Part shown: positions 35,151 to 48,400 of the stretch, in pieces
Layout: each line of letters begins with the position of its first letter
Numbering within the stretch: position 1 is the stretch's first letter
Source: Prosopocoilus inquinatus
Lineage: Eukaryota > Arthropoda > Insecta > Coleoptera > Lucanidae
DNA length: 64,000 nucleotides
NCBI GenBank assembly: GCA_036172665.1
Contig: CM069877.1
Location: 19,431,001 to 19,495,000 of the forward strand
Direction: 5' to 3'
Position numbers and translations under genes: made by a program
Notes under the pieces: model-generated
What the model saw: the letters and a program-made list of their open reading frames with translations, nothing else
The model's database searches: none
What the model was told of the DNA's origin: nothing

Positions 35151-35551
35151 TAAAGATCAGTTCAAGCGCGTTAAGCACCGGCAATTGGAACGTGTTAGAT
35201 CAGTTAAAGAGTAGCTTATTCTGACAATTGGAAAACGGTTTAAGTATCGAATTGATTAAAACTGGATACACTTTAAGCGTTACCCAGGCATTTTTCATAT
35301 CTGGAACCCAATTAAAGAGACATTAAACAAAAATTATTTTATTTTTCCTTTACTTTGTACAATACAAAAAAAAAGAACGCGTAGAAAAAGAAAGGCAAAG
35401 ATCACACAGACTACAATTGAAACTTAACGGAAGACATTGAGAATGTATTTATAAAAAATCAGTTCGCAGATTCACCTAATTTCATTTACACTAACCATTG
35501 TAAATTCCAGCGCTTTTTAAAAAGATTTTTAACTTTTTTAGGATTAAAAAT

Positions 35552-36453
35552 TTAATAAAATTTCTTTGCTTGACTGTCCTTACTATCTCTGAAATAAATT
35601 GCCACATTCAGTTGAAACCATTATTTTTGAAATATTTTACAATCTTACCTATAAATAGAATAACCTAGAATAATTAATAGCTGCACAACTGCAACAATTA
35701 ACACCGAAGTAACAGTCACACAGTTACTGCTGGGACAACCTTGTTGTTTTTCAGCTAGTTTCTGTATAACTTGTGCATAATTTTGTTTCACGTGGTTTAA
35801 TCCATCTCTCATTTCTGAAATAAGTGACTGGGTATCATATCCAACCGATTGTACTTGAGCTGTAGGTTGTTTTGCTTGGTTATTAATTATTGTATCTGCT
35901 CTGGTTTTTAATTCCAAAACAAATTGTCTACAAGAGCAGATTTTACAACAGTAATACACTTTCTTTAATAATTACTCACCTTATTTCTTTAGCGGCATTA
36001 ACAATTAAGTTTTGATTATTAAGAACTGCATCAACTTCATGCCTACGAATGGTATCAACGTATCCTTGTGGTGGAGGTGGAGATGCTTGTCCTGGTGGAA
36101 CTTGTTGCCCCAAAGGCGCACCTGCTTGATGTGATATAAGGCTAAGAGTACGTTCCTGTCTGCCGATCACTTCATCTAGTTTACGATTCAGCTCTCTGAG
36201 AGAGTCGTACATTTGCGACTGTCCTTGAAATATCTGCCTCAGTTCCCTTTGATTATCTGATTCGAACCACTCATCGATGTCAGGATCTTTCTGAGAGTAA
36301 AAGGAATTTCACTGAATTTAACATAATCAGTTGTTATATATATAATACCAACCATCTTTTCTGGGTGATCTTTTCTGTAGTCCTCCTTCTGTTGCTCCAG
36401 TTTCTTTTGATATTCCATATATTCTTGATTTATTCTCTGGGCATCTTCACCCA
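35552..36453 (-). CDS. LMAN1: ERGIC-53 exons 5-8: stalk, membrane helix and tail
   Basis: Exon 5 encodes the charged coiled-coil start (EYMEYQKKLEQQKEDYRKDH). Exon 6 encodes ELRQIFQGQ and a Pro/Gln-rich linker. Exon 7 holds two Cys in CPSSNC before the membrane helix. Exon 8 is only 37 nt and encodes RDSKDSQAKKFY with the stop. The mini-exon is easy to miss, but phase and the acceptor TATTTCAG support it. Confidence 0.88.
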
Positions 36454-39400
36454 CTAGAAATTGAAAATTATTTTGTACACATTCTTAAAATACATTTGCG
36501 ATCATGAGGCTCTTTTGTTCTACTATTAAAATTGAAGTTTTGCTGTACATCTGAAGCTTCTCAAAGAATTATTTATAATTACACTTCTGCAATTAATGAA
36601 AACGATTCTTTCACTGTTTTTTCTTTTTTCGAAACAAATAAGAATCATCTGCACAATAAAGTTACCAAAGTTCTTAAAAATCTCCTGAATATAATATGTT
36701 ATACGAGGGAGGTTCACGTAAAAATCGGAATTTATTATTTTAAAGCTTATAATTCGAAACTATGTATAGATTAAAAACGTTTTATTTTTCAATACAATCT
36801 CTATTAAGAACTACACATTTATTCCACCTTTCTATCAAAGATTGAAATCCTGCAAAATAGCAACTTTCTTCCTGCTGTCTAAGTCAATTTAGAATACACT
36901 TTTTAAGTGCGTTTTCTTTTTGAAATCATTTGTCTCCTGGATGAACTTTAAACGGTCCAAACAAATGAAAATCTGAAGGTGCCGAGTCAGGGCTACAAGC
37001 AGGATACTGTAGAGTTTCTCGACTCAATTTGTTAAAAAAATCCCAGGTATTGTAGCCATACTTGGCCTCGTATTGTCTTGTTGAAGGATAACTCCTTTAA
37101 ATACCAGGTTGTTAGTGGAAATGTTTACGGATTGACTTTTTCTATTGATCCAGTACTTAAAGTAGTTATTTTCACTATTTCTGTAATAGTAATTCGCCGA
37201 GTTTGCTTAATCAAATCGTCAACACGTTCAATACTGGCAGGAACGACTTTTGTTGCATTTATTGCTCCCCTTCCTAGATCAACACTTACACTTTTTTGAA
37301 CTGAGCAGCCCACTCAAACACTTGCGACTTCTTAAGTGTACTTTCACCAAATCTTGCACTAAGTCTACGTAAAATTTCGACCGGTTTAAAGCCTTTATTG
37401 AGAAGAAACTGAACAATAATGCGCTGCTTCAAAGTACAATTGACAGTGGTATCTGCCATGTTTAATAACAATTGAACGACTACTATAACAACAAAAGCAT
37501 GTCATTATTTGTTTAGACCACGACCTACTAGATTTCACGAGACGACGTCTCTATACGGCCTGTGCAATTTACTAGTTCAAGTGTTTCTCCGTTGGCGCCA
37601 CTTACCCAAAAAACCGGAAACGGATGTATATGCGCGACGTCATTTTTGACTGACGTCAGCTTCAACGTTTTTTTGACAATTTTGTCTATATGCTTAGTAA
37701 AGCTGGGTTTCTTTGCCCAGATTGGCTTAGGTATAGTTTTCTGGCGGTATCGGTAGACAGTACCAATTCAACAAATGATTTAATTACGGCAGAATCTTAA
37801 TTTATGAAGAAAGTAGTCTGAAATTGTACACCCGGATAAGTACAAAATAAAAAAATCTTAACTTTCTTAACTTTCCTTACTCCAATTGTTTCTTTAGTCT
37901 TATTTCTTCTTTGTTTGTTGGCTACAAAGAGGAACTCTGTAATGTAAAGTAACCCGGTAATTCTTTGAAGAATTACTTATGCCCTGTTCAAATAGTTTGA
38001 TAAATATCGCCAAGATGGGAGCCAAGTATGCCAAAACACACGTCTTTTTATTCTGATCCTGGCTTGCGAAATTTTGTAATGTAATAATGTAATTTCCTGG
38101 TTAATTACGTTTTTTTTTTTCAAAAAATTTTATTGCAAATCGTTTTTGATTGCAGTGAAAACCTCGAGCAGCCTCTGTACACCTGTTTCAGCCCTGTTTG
38201 GGGCTTCATCAGTAAACTGCAAACCAAAAACGACTTGTCCGATTTATTCGCAATTGCGATGTAATAATGATGAACAGATAAAACAGCGACGTCCTGCGAT
38301 TGCTTTTTGACCTGACATTGCAGTAGGATAACAAATTGAAGCGGATTTGCTACATAATAAGCTCCCCATGCAAGGCGGCCATGCTTGAAGCGGATTTGCT
38401 ACAGCAAGCAAGGCCGCCTTGCATGGGGTAGCTTATTATGTAGCAAATCCGCTTCAATTTGTTATCCTACTGCAATGTCAGGTCAAAAAGCGATCGTAGG
38501 ATGTCGCTGTTTTATCTATCCACCGTTATTTTTTTCAATAAAAATCATTTAATAACTATAACAATTGTTTTGTGTTTTTGTGCACTGTCATAAATATGCA
38601 TTATTTGACGCTTGCTTAAGTGTCAGAATACTTCAGTTTGGGTAACTAGCGCCAAAACGAAGAAAATTCGCACTATATAAACAAACTGGGCAGGCCGGAA
38701 TCTTTTAGCCGGCTGGCGAGATCATTATCATTACTTCTCAGCTTTTGTTCTTCCTCTTCACATAATCATAATATTTAGGATTTATTAGGATTTAAAAGAC
38801 CATCCATGTTTGTTTAAATTTGAAAGAATACCAAGAGATCTCAACATTGCTCAAGTGTACAGAAATTTGTACGCTATTACATATAAAAATAGGTAAATAA
38901 TAAAATGCCGGCCGGCGTGGACCGATGCGTTGCCGGGCCGGGTAGGATAAGTGCGCGTCACTTCTAATTTTTGACGGCCGGCGTGGACCGGTGCGTTGCC
39001 GGCCGGGTAGGATAAGTGCGCGTCGTCCTTAAGAAAGTCTGTCTTGCGAAATCTAGTAGGTCGTGGTTTAGACTAAAGTACATTCAATATTGCATGTAAT
39101 ACAAAATCAGACTATCTAATCAATTTTTACTCTTGCAGAGAAAATTTCGGTTTTGGCATGAACCTCCCTCGTATTTAACTACAAAGGCCCATATTCTCAT
39201 CTCATAATTAAGATCGTCTCTAATTAAAGCCGTGATTAAAATGAACATAAACGAAATAGCTTTATGTGAATTTCATAAGTAAAAGAGTGAGAGAGAATTT
39301 GGTGTTGCAAAATTAAAGACGAGATGAGAATACGGGTCATTGTATCCAAAATTTACCAGGTGTTGGTCCTTGACCGGCAGCATGCAAACTTGAAGTAAGA

Positions 39401-42400
39401 AAATGGAGGACGTCATGGTCATCTGCTAAACCACCAGTAGCAGCTGAGACACCAAAGTAACCATTTTTAGGCAAAATCACATTTTCAGCTCTAAAGCACA
39501 TTTCGTAATCCTGTTCGTTATTTGTCATGCCGTTGTGGAATAAAAGTGTGAGAATATTCTGATAGTATTCAATTCTTGCTCTGGTTGGAAACGGTTTGTT
39601 TCGGAAATCTCTCAGACAACCTGCTAATAACTGTGTTGTACCATCTCTGAAATATATTATTACAAGAAAGCCACCGTTTGGAACATCAACAACATATTTA
39701 TGAACTTACAACTGATGATCAAATTGTTTTGTGCCATCGTTTAGTACAGCCATAATATAGGGATTATTATGTTTATTGTCATTATCGAATGAATCGAAAA
39801 ATATTCCAAGTCCGATCCACTTATCAGATGAACCGAAAACTTCACCATCATAACTTCCTTTATGTTGCGTATACCAAAAAGCCTAAATAATATAAAAACT
39901 ACATGAGATCAAAGACTAACAAGCAAGTGTGGCAGACTTTAGGTTATTTACAGCCTTGGCCAAAAGTATTAGGCACCCTTACGTTTTTAATTTATCTCCG
40001 AAAGTATTATTCCAAAAATTTTAATAGTTGAGAACAATAAAGGATAATTTAAACAATGCGCAATACTTTATAGGGGCTGTAAACCATCTGGCAGATAACA
40101 ATTCGCAATTTTGCTTCTGTGAACAGGTAGTCACTCTCGTATCGGTGCTCGTAGTGAGAATAATTTTTTTTGAGAATAACGTTATAATTTCATTCATTGG
40201 CAATTTTGGCGTAAAAGTGCAAAAAAAAATTCAATTTTTCCACGAACAAAGCAAGTCACAAACAGAAATAGCAAAAATTGTTAAGTGTTCGCATTGTGCG
40301 ATACACTCTGCCTTGAAACGTTATGCAGATACTGGATTTCATGCGACATCGAACAAGAACAGGCAAAAAAAGAAAGACTTCAAAACGTGAGGATGTAATT
40401 AAATTCGAAAATTATTAAAAAATCGAAAGAGAACTTCCTCTGCGCTCGCTGCAGCTTAATCAGAAGAAATCGGGAGACAAATTAGTGCGAGAACTACCAG
40501 AAGAAGGCTTGTGAAGCGGACCTAAAGGCTGTAAAATCAGAAAAAAATGAAACCCTCGTTTGGAATGGGCTAAAAAATACAAATACTTCACAGAGAAGGA
40601 TTGGGCAAATGTTGTGTGTCCGACGAATCGAATTTTGAGATATTGCTTTATTTATATGACTTTTAATGTTCAGCTCTTTTGCATCCTCTACACTTCTTCA
40701 GTAGTCTGTTAAACAGGTGGTGTTTAAAATCAACGTTTTTCAAAAAATATATCAGGCATTTGGGACACCTGGTGTAACCTGAGGCGAAGAATAAATTCCG
40801 GAAAGCGTAGTCACAGTATACACATCAATCAGTAGGGACAGCTTGGGCTTTTCGCTCTTACCGTTTCTGCGAGCGCATGTGCGAAGTGAGCGGGCATTCA
40901 TGAAGCGGCCGAGCATGGCGCAACAGTCAATGGTTGATGGCCTCGTTCAGGTAACCACAGGAGCTGAGTTACTAATTCAACATAGCTATTGAACAGACAT
41001 GCTTTTGGAGTGCCAAGCTTCAGCAGCTAGTATTTTCACATTAACCCTTTAAGAACACGAGTTGTTAACTTTCAATATGCTGAGTCTGCATCAGGGTCTG
41101 CATTCAGGGTCTGCATTCAGGCTCGGTAATCACCTGAACATGGCCAAAAAACGGACGTTCCGCCAGAATTCCGGCACACATTCAATATGGCCGTCAATTA
41201 CCGATCAGCTGTTTTGGTGGATAAGTAACCATTAGATTATCTTATCGAATTCCATCATGTTTCAACTATTTTGAGCTCACTTGTAATTTTTCTAATAAAA
41301 CAAGCTTTTGTTTTTTAAAATAAGAAGTATATCTTACGAAATAAATAAGTTTTTCAAGTAGCGACATCTGGTAGCATTAGAATGACTGCCCGCCAACATA
41401 GGTTCGGAAAATTGTAGTATGAACTCCAAAGATTCGACAGAAGCTGTCCCTACTGATTGATGTCTATACTGTGGCGTAGTCCCAACCAGGGTTGCCAGTA
41501 TTTTTACAGTACAAGTCGCCATATAGATCAACAGATATCGCCCAAATCGCCTACTTTATACGACCCTCACCCTTACAGTGAGTACACAGGTTACACAACC
41601 GATTTTTAAATTTTTTACTGGTCTACGTTTGACACCATTATTCTACGAAAAAGCTACGAGACTTTCGATTTTTGTTTGTTCTTTATATTTTAGCCTTTTT
41701 CCTAAACTGACTGGAAGAGTAGTCTCTTGATTTTCAATCTGATTGAACTCATAAAAACAGCTGATTTTTTGGACATACGTTTATTTGAATTTTTTCGTCA
41801 TTTTGGTCAGTAGAATGTCTCAGAAGTAGCAGCTACTTCAATAATATATCCTACAGATTAAAATAAAGAAAAAAAAAACATGTGTACAGGTTGTTCGCGG
41901 GAAACTGTATCGAAGCTAGAAAAGAACTTTTTTGAGACATACATAATTAGATATCCTGAACGCGTTGCGATGATAGAAAGCCGATATTCCGTTAAAAAAA
42001 ATTAAAAACAATTGAAAATCTCAAAAAACTGATAGTCATTTGTTTTTCCGGTATTGCTATAAAATTGAGCAGGACAGGTCCTAAAACTCTTCCGATATAA
42101 GTTACTTCCTAAAAATTCAAATAAGAGAGTTAGTTGCTCTTGCAACTTCCCGTGAACACTCTGTGTACATGTTTATATGAACTTTTTTCTTTATTTCGAT
42201 CTGTAGAATACGTCCCTGTAGTAGCGGCCTACTTTTTTGTTACACCCTGTATACAGGGTGGGCCAATAATGTGTATTCGGTGGATAGCGCCTATATTAAT
42301 GCATATTTTTAAAATCTATTTTCGCTATTACTTACCTGTGGTACAGATGCATGATTTTAAATTAGTTACAATTGTACAGAGTGTTCCGTGTGGCTGTGCC

Positions 42401-45400
42401 AGACCAAAGTTATGTTTTTTTTTTAATGGAACATACTGTACATTAAGGTTTATTTAGATTCATCTTTAAGAGTAGATAAATTTATTATAAGGATATTATG
42501 TACCTAAACCTAATAGTTCTTGAGATATTGACATTTCAATGTAAAAAAATGGTAATTGATTACGTATTTCGGAAGCTAAGCTGCCATATTCAGTACGCTA
42601 CCAACTTAAAAACACTAAAAAAGAAGGATCTAAAAACAACCTAATCACACTGATAAAATCATAAAAATGTGAAGCTTAACAACAATCTAATCATCCTAAA
42701 AAATATATATGTCTAAGTGTAAGTAAATATAATTAATATGTAAAAATCCTAAAAAATAAACTATATATCTTATGTATAAATAAAAAAAATATGTGAACAC
42801 CTAAAATTAACTGTCAGAAAACCTTACAAATAACCAAGCAACACGAAAATACGGAAATAAATAGTCCAAAGACCCGAAAAACTTCTTATTCTAACGAATA
42901 AATAAGTATATAATTCCCTGTTATTTGATACCTAAAAACCTAAAAAAAAATCCTGAAAAAAACAAAATAAAATATATATATTATGTATAAATCGTCAAAA
43001 AACAACATACAGATGAGAGCAAATCACACCCACATACCACAGGTTAAGAGCACTTTAGGAAAATTTTATGTCGGAGATCCTCTCCTTATGAAATATCTAA
43101 TGCAAATGCGCTTAGCTGTCTCTAACACCCCTTTTATATATGATTTAGGTAGCGACACTAGCGGATGATTTCTGACATAACAAGTGCGACATCTAGCGGC
43201 CAATTTTTGACTTAAGATCTAGAAAATAATAATTAAAAAAAAATAAATAAAATTACATATTAATTATATTTACTTATATTTAGACATATACATTTTTTAG
43301 GATGATTAGATTGTTGTTAAGCTTAACATTTTTATGATTTTATCAGTGTGATTAAGTTGTTTTTAGATCCTTCTTTTTTTAGTGTTTTTAAGTTGGTAGC
43401 GTACTGAAGATAGCAGCTTAGCTGCCGAAATACGTATCTACGGATATAAAAATTATTGTTGGCGGAAGTTAATTTCAATTATCTCTTAAACCACAGTCTC
43501 CTTTACTATTTTAGTTTAAAATTCGGCATTTAAATTTTACTGTAACATTACATAACCTCTGTGGAACAGAAAACAATTTCCATCTGGAACATATTTCTAT
43601 TATTTTACACAGGGTGATTCATAACACCGATGTTTATTTTACTCGGTTAGTTTAAATGGAACACCCTATATTTTATAACTGAATTTAATAGGTCTTTGAT
43701 TAAGCTTTACAATAATATACGGTTCAGTATGTGTTACACAACAAGCCTACCCACAGGAAGATGTCAAATTTGTAAATTTATAAAACAGCAATATTCCATC
43801 TTCCAATGGAATATTTTGTCTATAATATCGTTGATTTTATTTAGAAAATCTGTATTTGGCCCACCCTGCATATAGATTCAGAACAATTCAAAAAATCCAA
43901 ATATGTCAAAATATACGGGGTGTCACAGAAGTAAGTACATTCATTTTAACCAGTAACAGAACTCGTCAAATTAAACATTTTTCTCTATATAATTTTTTCC
44001 AAATCGCCATTTTTTTTAATCCTCCCCATTAATTAACGAGTCGTCTAGTATTGTTCTAATCACAGGTTCTAAGAATGGGCAGTATTTTCATTTTTTTAAA
44101 TTGCTTAGAAACGCTGTACTTCAAAGGTTCACAGAAATGTCAAGTTGTTAAAACTTCTTCCAATTAAAGCTACTTGCAGCAGGATTTTGCAAGGCAACCC
44201 GGTCGCATAGTGTAACCCTACGCTGGGTTGAATAGTGATGGCGTGATGGGCGATATCGTGATATCAATATCGCTGTGCAATCGCAGTTTTGATATCAGAT
44301 ATCTGTGACGTGAGTGCAAATCACCGTATCAAAAAGTAACAGTTTGGCCGAAATCACAGTTTCGGGCATCGCGTTGACGAATATCTGTTTATATTTATAA
44401 AGTCGACTTTCCCTTAACGCCATAAGAACTGTATGTGCAGCAAGCGACTTCGTGCCTTATTGGCATTTGCACTTCGTCAAACAGCCAAACGCTCTCGTGC
44501 AAAATGTAATACAATAATTGCGTTTCGAGAAAATCTGTAGTAATTTTACATTAACAACTATTGGCTGAAATATGCAGCGTGACAGACATCTAGACGTTAT
44601 TTATAAATAACAATGAAATTCATTTTAAATATAAGAATTTATAAACAAATTAGTGACTGTATGATTTATTCCCGGTTTCTGAAACGATACATAGCTTTAG
44701 GTAAACATAAATTTTTCTTGACAGATAACTTTATGAAAAGTATAAATTGTTTACATTGCTTTGTATACACTTTACCTACAGATAAAGTTTTCAGAAACGG
44801 TTTTTAGAAGTTATGGTGAGTTTATCTGGACTACGTAAAGTGATACATAACTTTCAGAAACCGGGCATAAGCGCAATTAAGCTATATACGGAGATTCAGG
44901 CAACTCATTCATTAAAAGTTTACGGACTTCTCTTTTCAATTTCTGTTTCATATTTTGCAGTTATAAGTTAACGATAAGGATCTATCAAAATATAATGTTT
45001 TCAATTTTTGGACACTTCCGCTTATACCGGAAGTTGCTGTCAACTTTCTTATTTTAAATAGAATACCCCTTTTTTAATGCATTTTTGAAATCTTGAAATT
45101 CTAAAAATATTTTGTACATGTGATACAAGAAAAATTAACCGTTTCCGAGGTATTTCCATTTTTTAAAAAAAGCTCAGACATGCAGAACCTTAATATGATA
45201 CTGCCATCTTTGTGCAACAAAAACCATGATGTCAATTTTTGGCCTGTAGTAGGATACAGTAACATTCTTTCAGATCAAGTCCAGTTTGAAACTTTATTGT
45301 TTACAGGCTGGCTGAAAAGTAACTTCTAATCGAACTGATTTCCATTTTTCGGTATTGTTTTTTAATAGTAGGCTTTGAAAACTAGAGAAATTATAATTTT

Positions 45401-48400
45401 TCAAATCATCCGTCTAGTAGGAATTAAAAAAAAATTAATCGCCACGAAGAACTAAAAAATGAATATTTTAACAGACATATTAAATGTATTTGATGATAAA
45501 AAAAATCGAGAATTCAAGAAGTTAATAAAAAAAAAGTTATATCGATGAAAATACGTTATTACTTAGATACAATAAAAAGGTATTATTAATAAATAATAGC
45601 TGAGAACAACTTAGAGCCAATATTATGACCAACAATTTGTGTATTATTTTTAATATTTTTGATTTATTTATTAGTTTTCATAAAATTTTGTATTGTAAGT
45701 GTAAATTTCTCTTTGTAAATGTTTAAAAAGTCACACCAAGAATTCTAATACATGCGGTATATGTAAATAAAAGGTTCAGATGATAGATATGTATTTAAAT
45801 GTTATTTTTCGGTATTTAAAATGAAATTGATTTTTCATTCTGAAATTAATTTAAAAAACCTCAGTTTGTTAAATTTTCATAGTGCACAGGAATAATACTG
45901 AAAAGTGGAAAAATTTATGAACAGATAAAATAGCGACAAAATTTTTTGAAAAATTTATGTCTGTATCAAAGAGAAAATCATGAATAGAAAGAGAAAGGTA
46001 AGAGATGGGTATCGGTAATGCCAATACAGTTCGAAAGAACATTTAATTCTGATTCTTAAGGTATAAAAAAATACTAAGTGTTCTATTTAAAAAACATGAC
46101 TTTTCGACAGTTCAAATCAGTTCGAATAGAATTTACTTTTCAACCAGCCCGTAAACAATTTTGTCTAAAATTAGATATGACCTGAGAGCTTATGAGTATA
46201 GCCTATTACAGGCCAAAAATTGAAATTATGGCTTTTGTTACACAAAGATGGCAGCATCATAAATAAGGTACTGCAACTTTGAACTTTTTTTTTTAAATGG
46301 AAATACCTTTAAAACGGCTAATTTTTCTTGTATTACATGTTACACAAAACATTCTTAGATTTCATGAAGATTTCAAAAATGCAATTAAAAATGGGGTATT
46401 CCATTTAAAATAAAAAAGTTGACAGCAACTTCCAGTACAAGCGGAAGGGTCCGAAAGTTGAAGATATTATATTTTAATAGATCATTATCCCTAACTTACA
46501 ACCGCAAAATATCAAATAGAAATTCAAAAAGGAAGTCCGTAAACTTTTAATGAATGCATTGTGTGAAACTCCCTGTGTATCGGACCTATATTTAAGACAT
46601 GTAAAGAATTTGTTTTACACAATGAGAATTTTGTTCGTTAATTTTTTTATATACTAGCTTAAGAAGAGCGTGACATTGAAGATGTCTTGGTGATTAAAAA
46701 ATCTTTGAGTATTTATAAGATAAAATCTAATTTTACGATGAAAGTGTAATGTTTTATTTAAACTAACTTAATTATCAAATGATATTATTTATTGTTTGAT
46801 TAAAAATACAGATGCATTTGTCTTGGCGTTTATTTACTTTAAAATACAATACTATTTATTTATTTATTTATTTATTTACAATGGATTTTTCGCGCTATTG
46901 AAAGTATTACTAAGAAAATAATTAATAAACTTTAAACAGACGCTGTTAAAATTGGAAAGAACGCTCAACGTATTATTATCACTTAAAGCTATCAAACGAG
47001 CCTTAAGTGTTCTTTTTATCACTTTTAACAGTGTCTGTTTAAACTTTGAAGTTTAAGAATTATTTCCTTACAATTTTCATCGGACAAGAGCTGAGTTCAA
47101 TTATTGAAAATATTGTTAATTATTAGTTATTAAAATAATTTTCTTCACTTGCAGCTTGCATTCGCTCAATTTATTTTGAACGTTTTGAACCTATAAGACA
47201 TAGGTACACCTTTGTAATACAGCCCTGAAAAATTATTTAGTTTTCATAATATTAACTTTCTGCATTAGAAACCGAAGTAATGAGAATAACAAATTAATAT
47301 GAAGTATCATAAGCAAAAACAGGCTGATAGATTTCAACTCAATGATGACTGCTTCTGATTCTTTAAAACGAGAACCCTACTTATCCTTCTTTTTTTAATT
47401 TCTTATTTGTAATTCAGTAATATTATGGTGATATTTTTCATTTGTGGGAAATTGATTTTTTTGGTATTTATAAGTCTATCTTACTTTCAATGTACCATGA
47501 ATATACATACTGAATCATACTGAATTTAAATAACACAAGCGATTTAATTTTTTACAATTATATTAGCGCAGAAAATTAATTTATAAATTCCTCCAAAAGC
47601 GTTTGGTTGAATTTTCACATGAGACGTGTATCAAGAAGGCACGAAGTCGCTTGCTGCGTGTACAGGGTGGATTAATTTCGATATCTCTTATGGGCATCTC
47701 CATAACTACAAGAGATAGAAAAAAAGTAGTGGCCAAGTCTCGATATCTTTTTTGGAGATTAAGTCAATAGCGTAAAGAAAAATTTATTATCTTCTTTTGT
47801 TTTCAAGTTATTGGCAAAAATTGTCATTCTCGACTTTTCGTTTTTCGGTCACATCTCGTTTATTTCTAGAGATATTAAAAACCCGCTTGAACATTATTAA
47901 GACACTTTTTGGAATACAATTCAGTGGTATAGTTGATTTTGTAATAATATTTACTTAAATTTTCGAGATGTAACATAAAGTTATTGTTTTTTTTAAAATG
48001 GAAATCATAGTAGGCAATGCCCTCATGAAATAGAGATTTTTTTCCTGTTTTCAAAAATATATACTTTGTTGGGTTTATTTCTTATAATTAATAGGAAAAA
48101 CTGCCATTTTTGTTATTATCCTTGGGTATCCTAGTCTCAGTAGGCTGGCTTTAATACAGTTCCGACGTTTTTTTTTTAAATTATTTTTAAATATTAACGA
48201 ACTTTCAAATCTTTAAACAGTTTTGGCCGCGTAAAGAATTTCATATTTTGTTAAAAGCTTTTTTGTTTTTATTAAATATGAATGCACGCAAACCTAATTT
48301 GATATGTGTCCGACTTTGTTTATATTTTACTATTTGTGTGTTTGTTTTTATTTTTTGTGTTTTTAATAAAATATAACTCAAGAGAAACAAAAAAAAGAAA

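Larger units (their letters stand above)
37508..39073. other. Insertion inside the mariner, with 26-bp inverted ends
   Basis: GTTTAGACCACGACCTACTA at about 37509 is mirrored by TAGTAGGTCGTGGTTTAGAC ending at about 39072. The interval contains the retrozyme pair and the 66-bp tandem repeat. It may be a composite DNA element. It has no coding region that I recognise. Confidence 0.5.
36702..39173 (-). mobile_element. Mariner element in ERGIC-53 intron 4, enlarged by later insertions
   Basis: Terminal repeats TACGAGGGAGGTTCA (from 36702) and TGAACCTCCCTCGTA (to 39173) are inverted and continue inward with few mismatches. The transposase relic is on the minus strand near the left end. Between its start and the right terminal repeat are a retrozyme copy and a GC-rich tandem repeat, so the element is a host for later insertions. 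Confidence 0.78.

Noticed and set aside
40670..40740. CTGAAGA on the minus strand near 40700
   Set aside because: No GAAA box at a suitable distance and no stem II.
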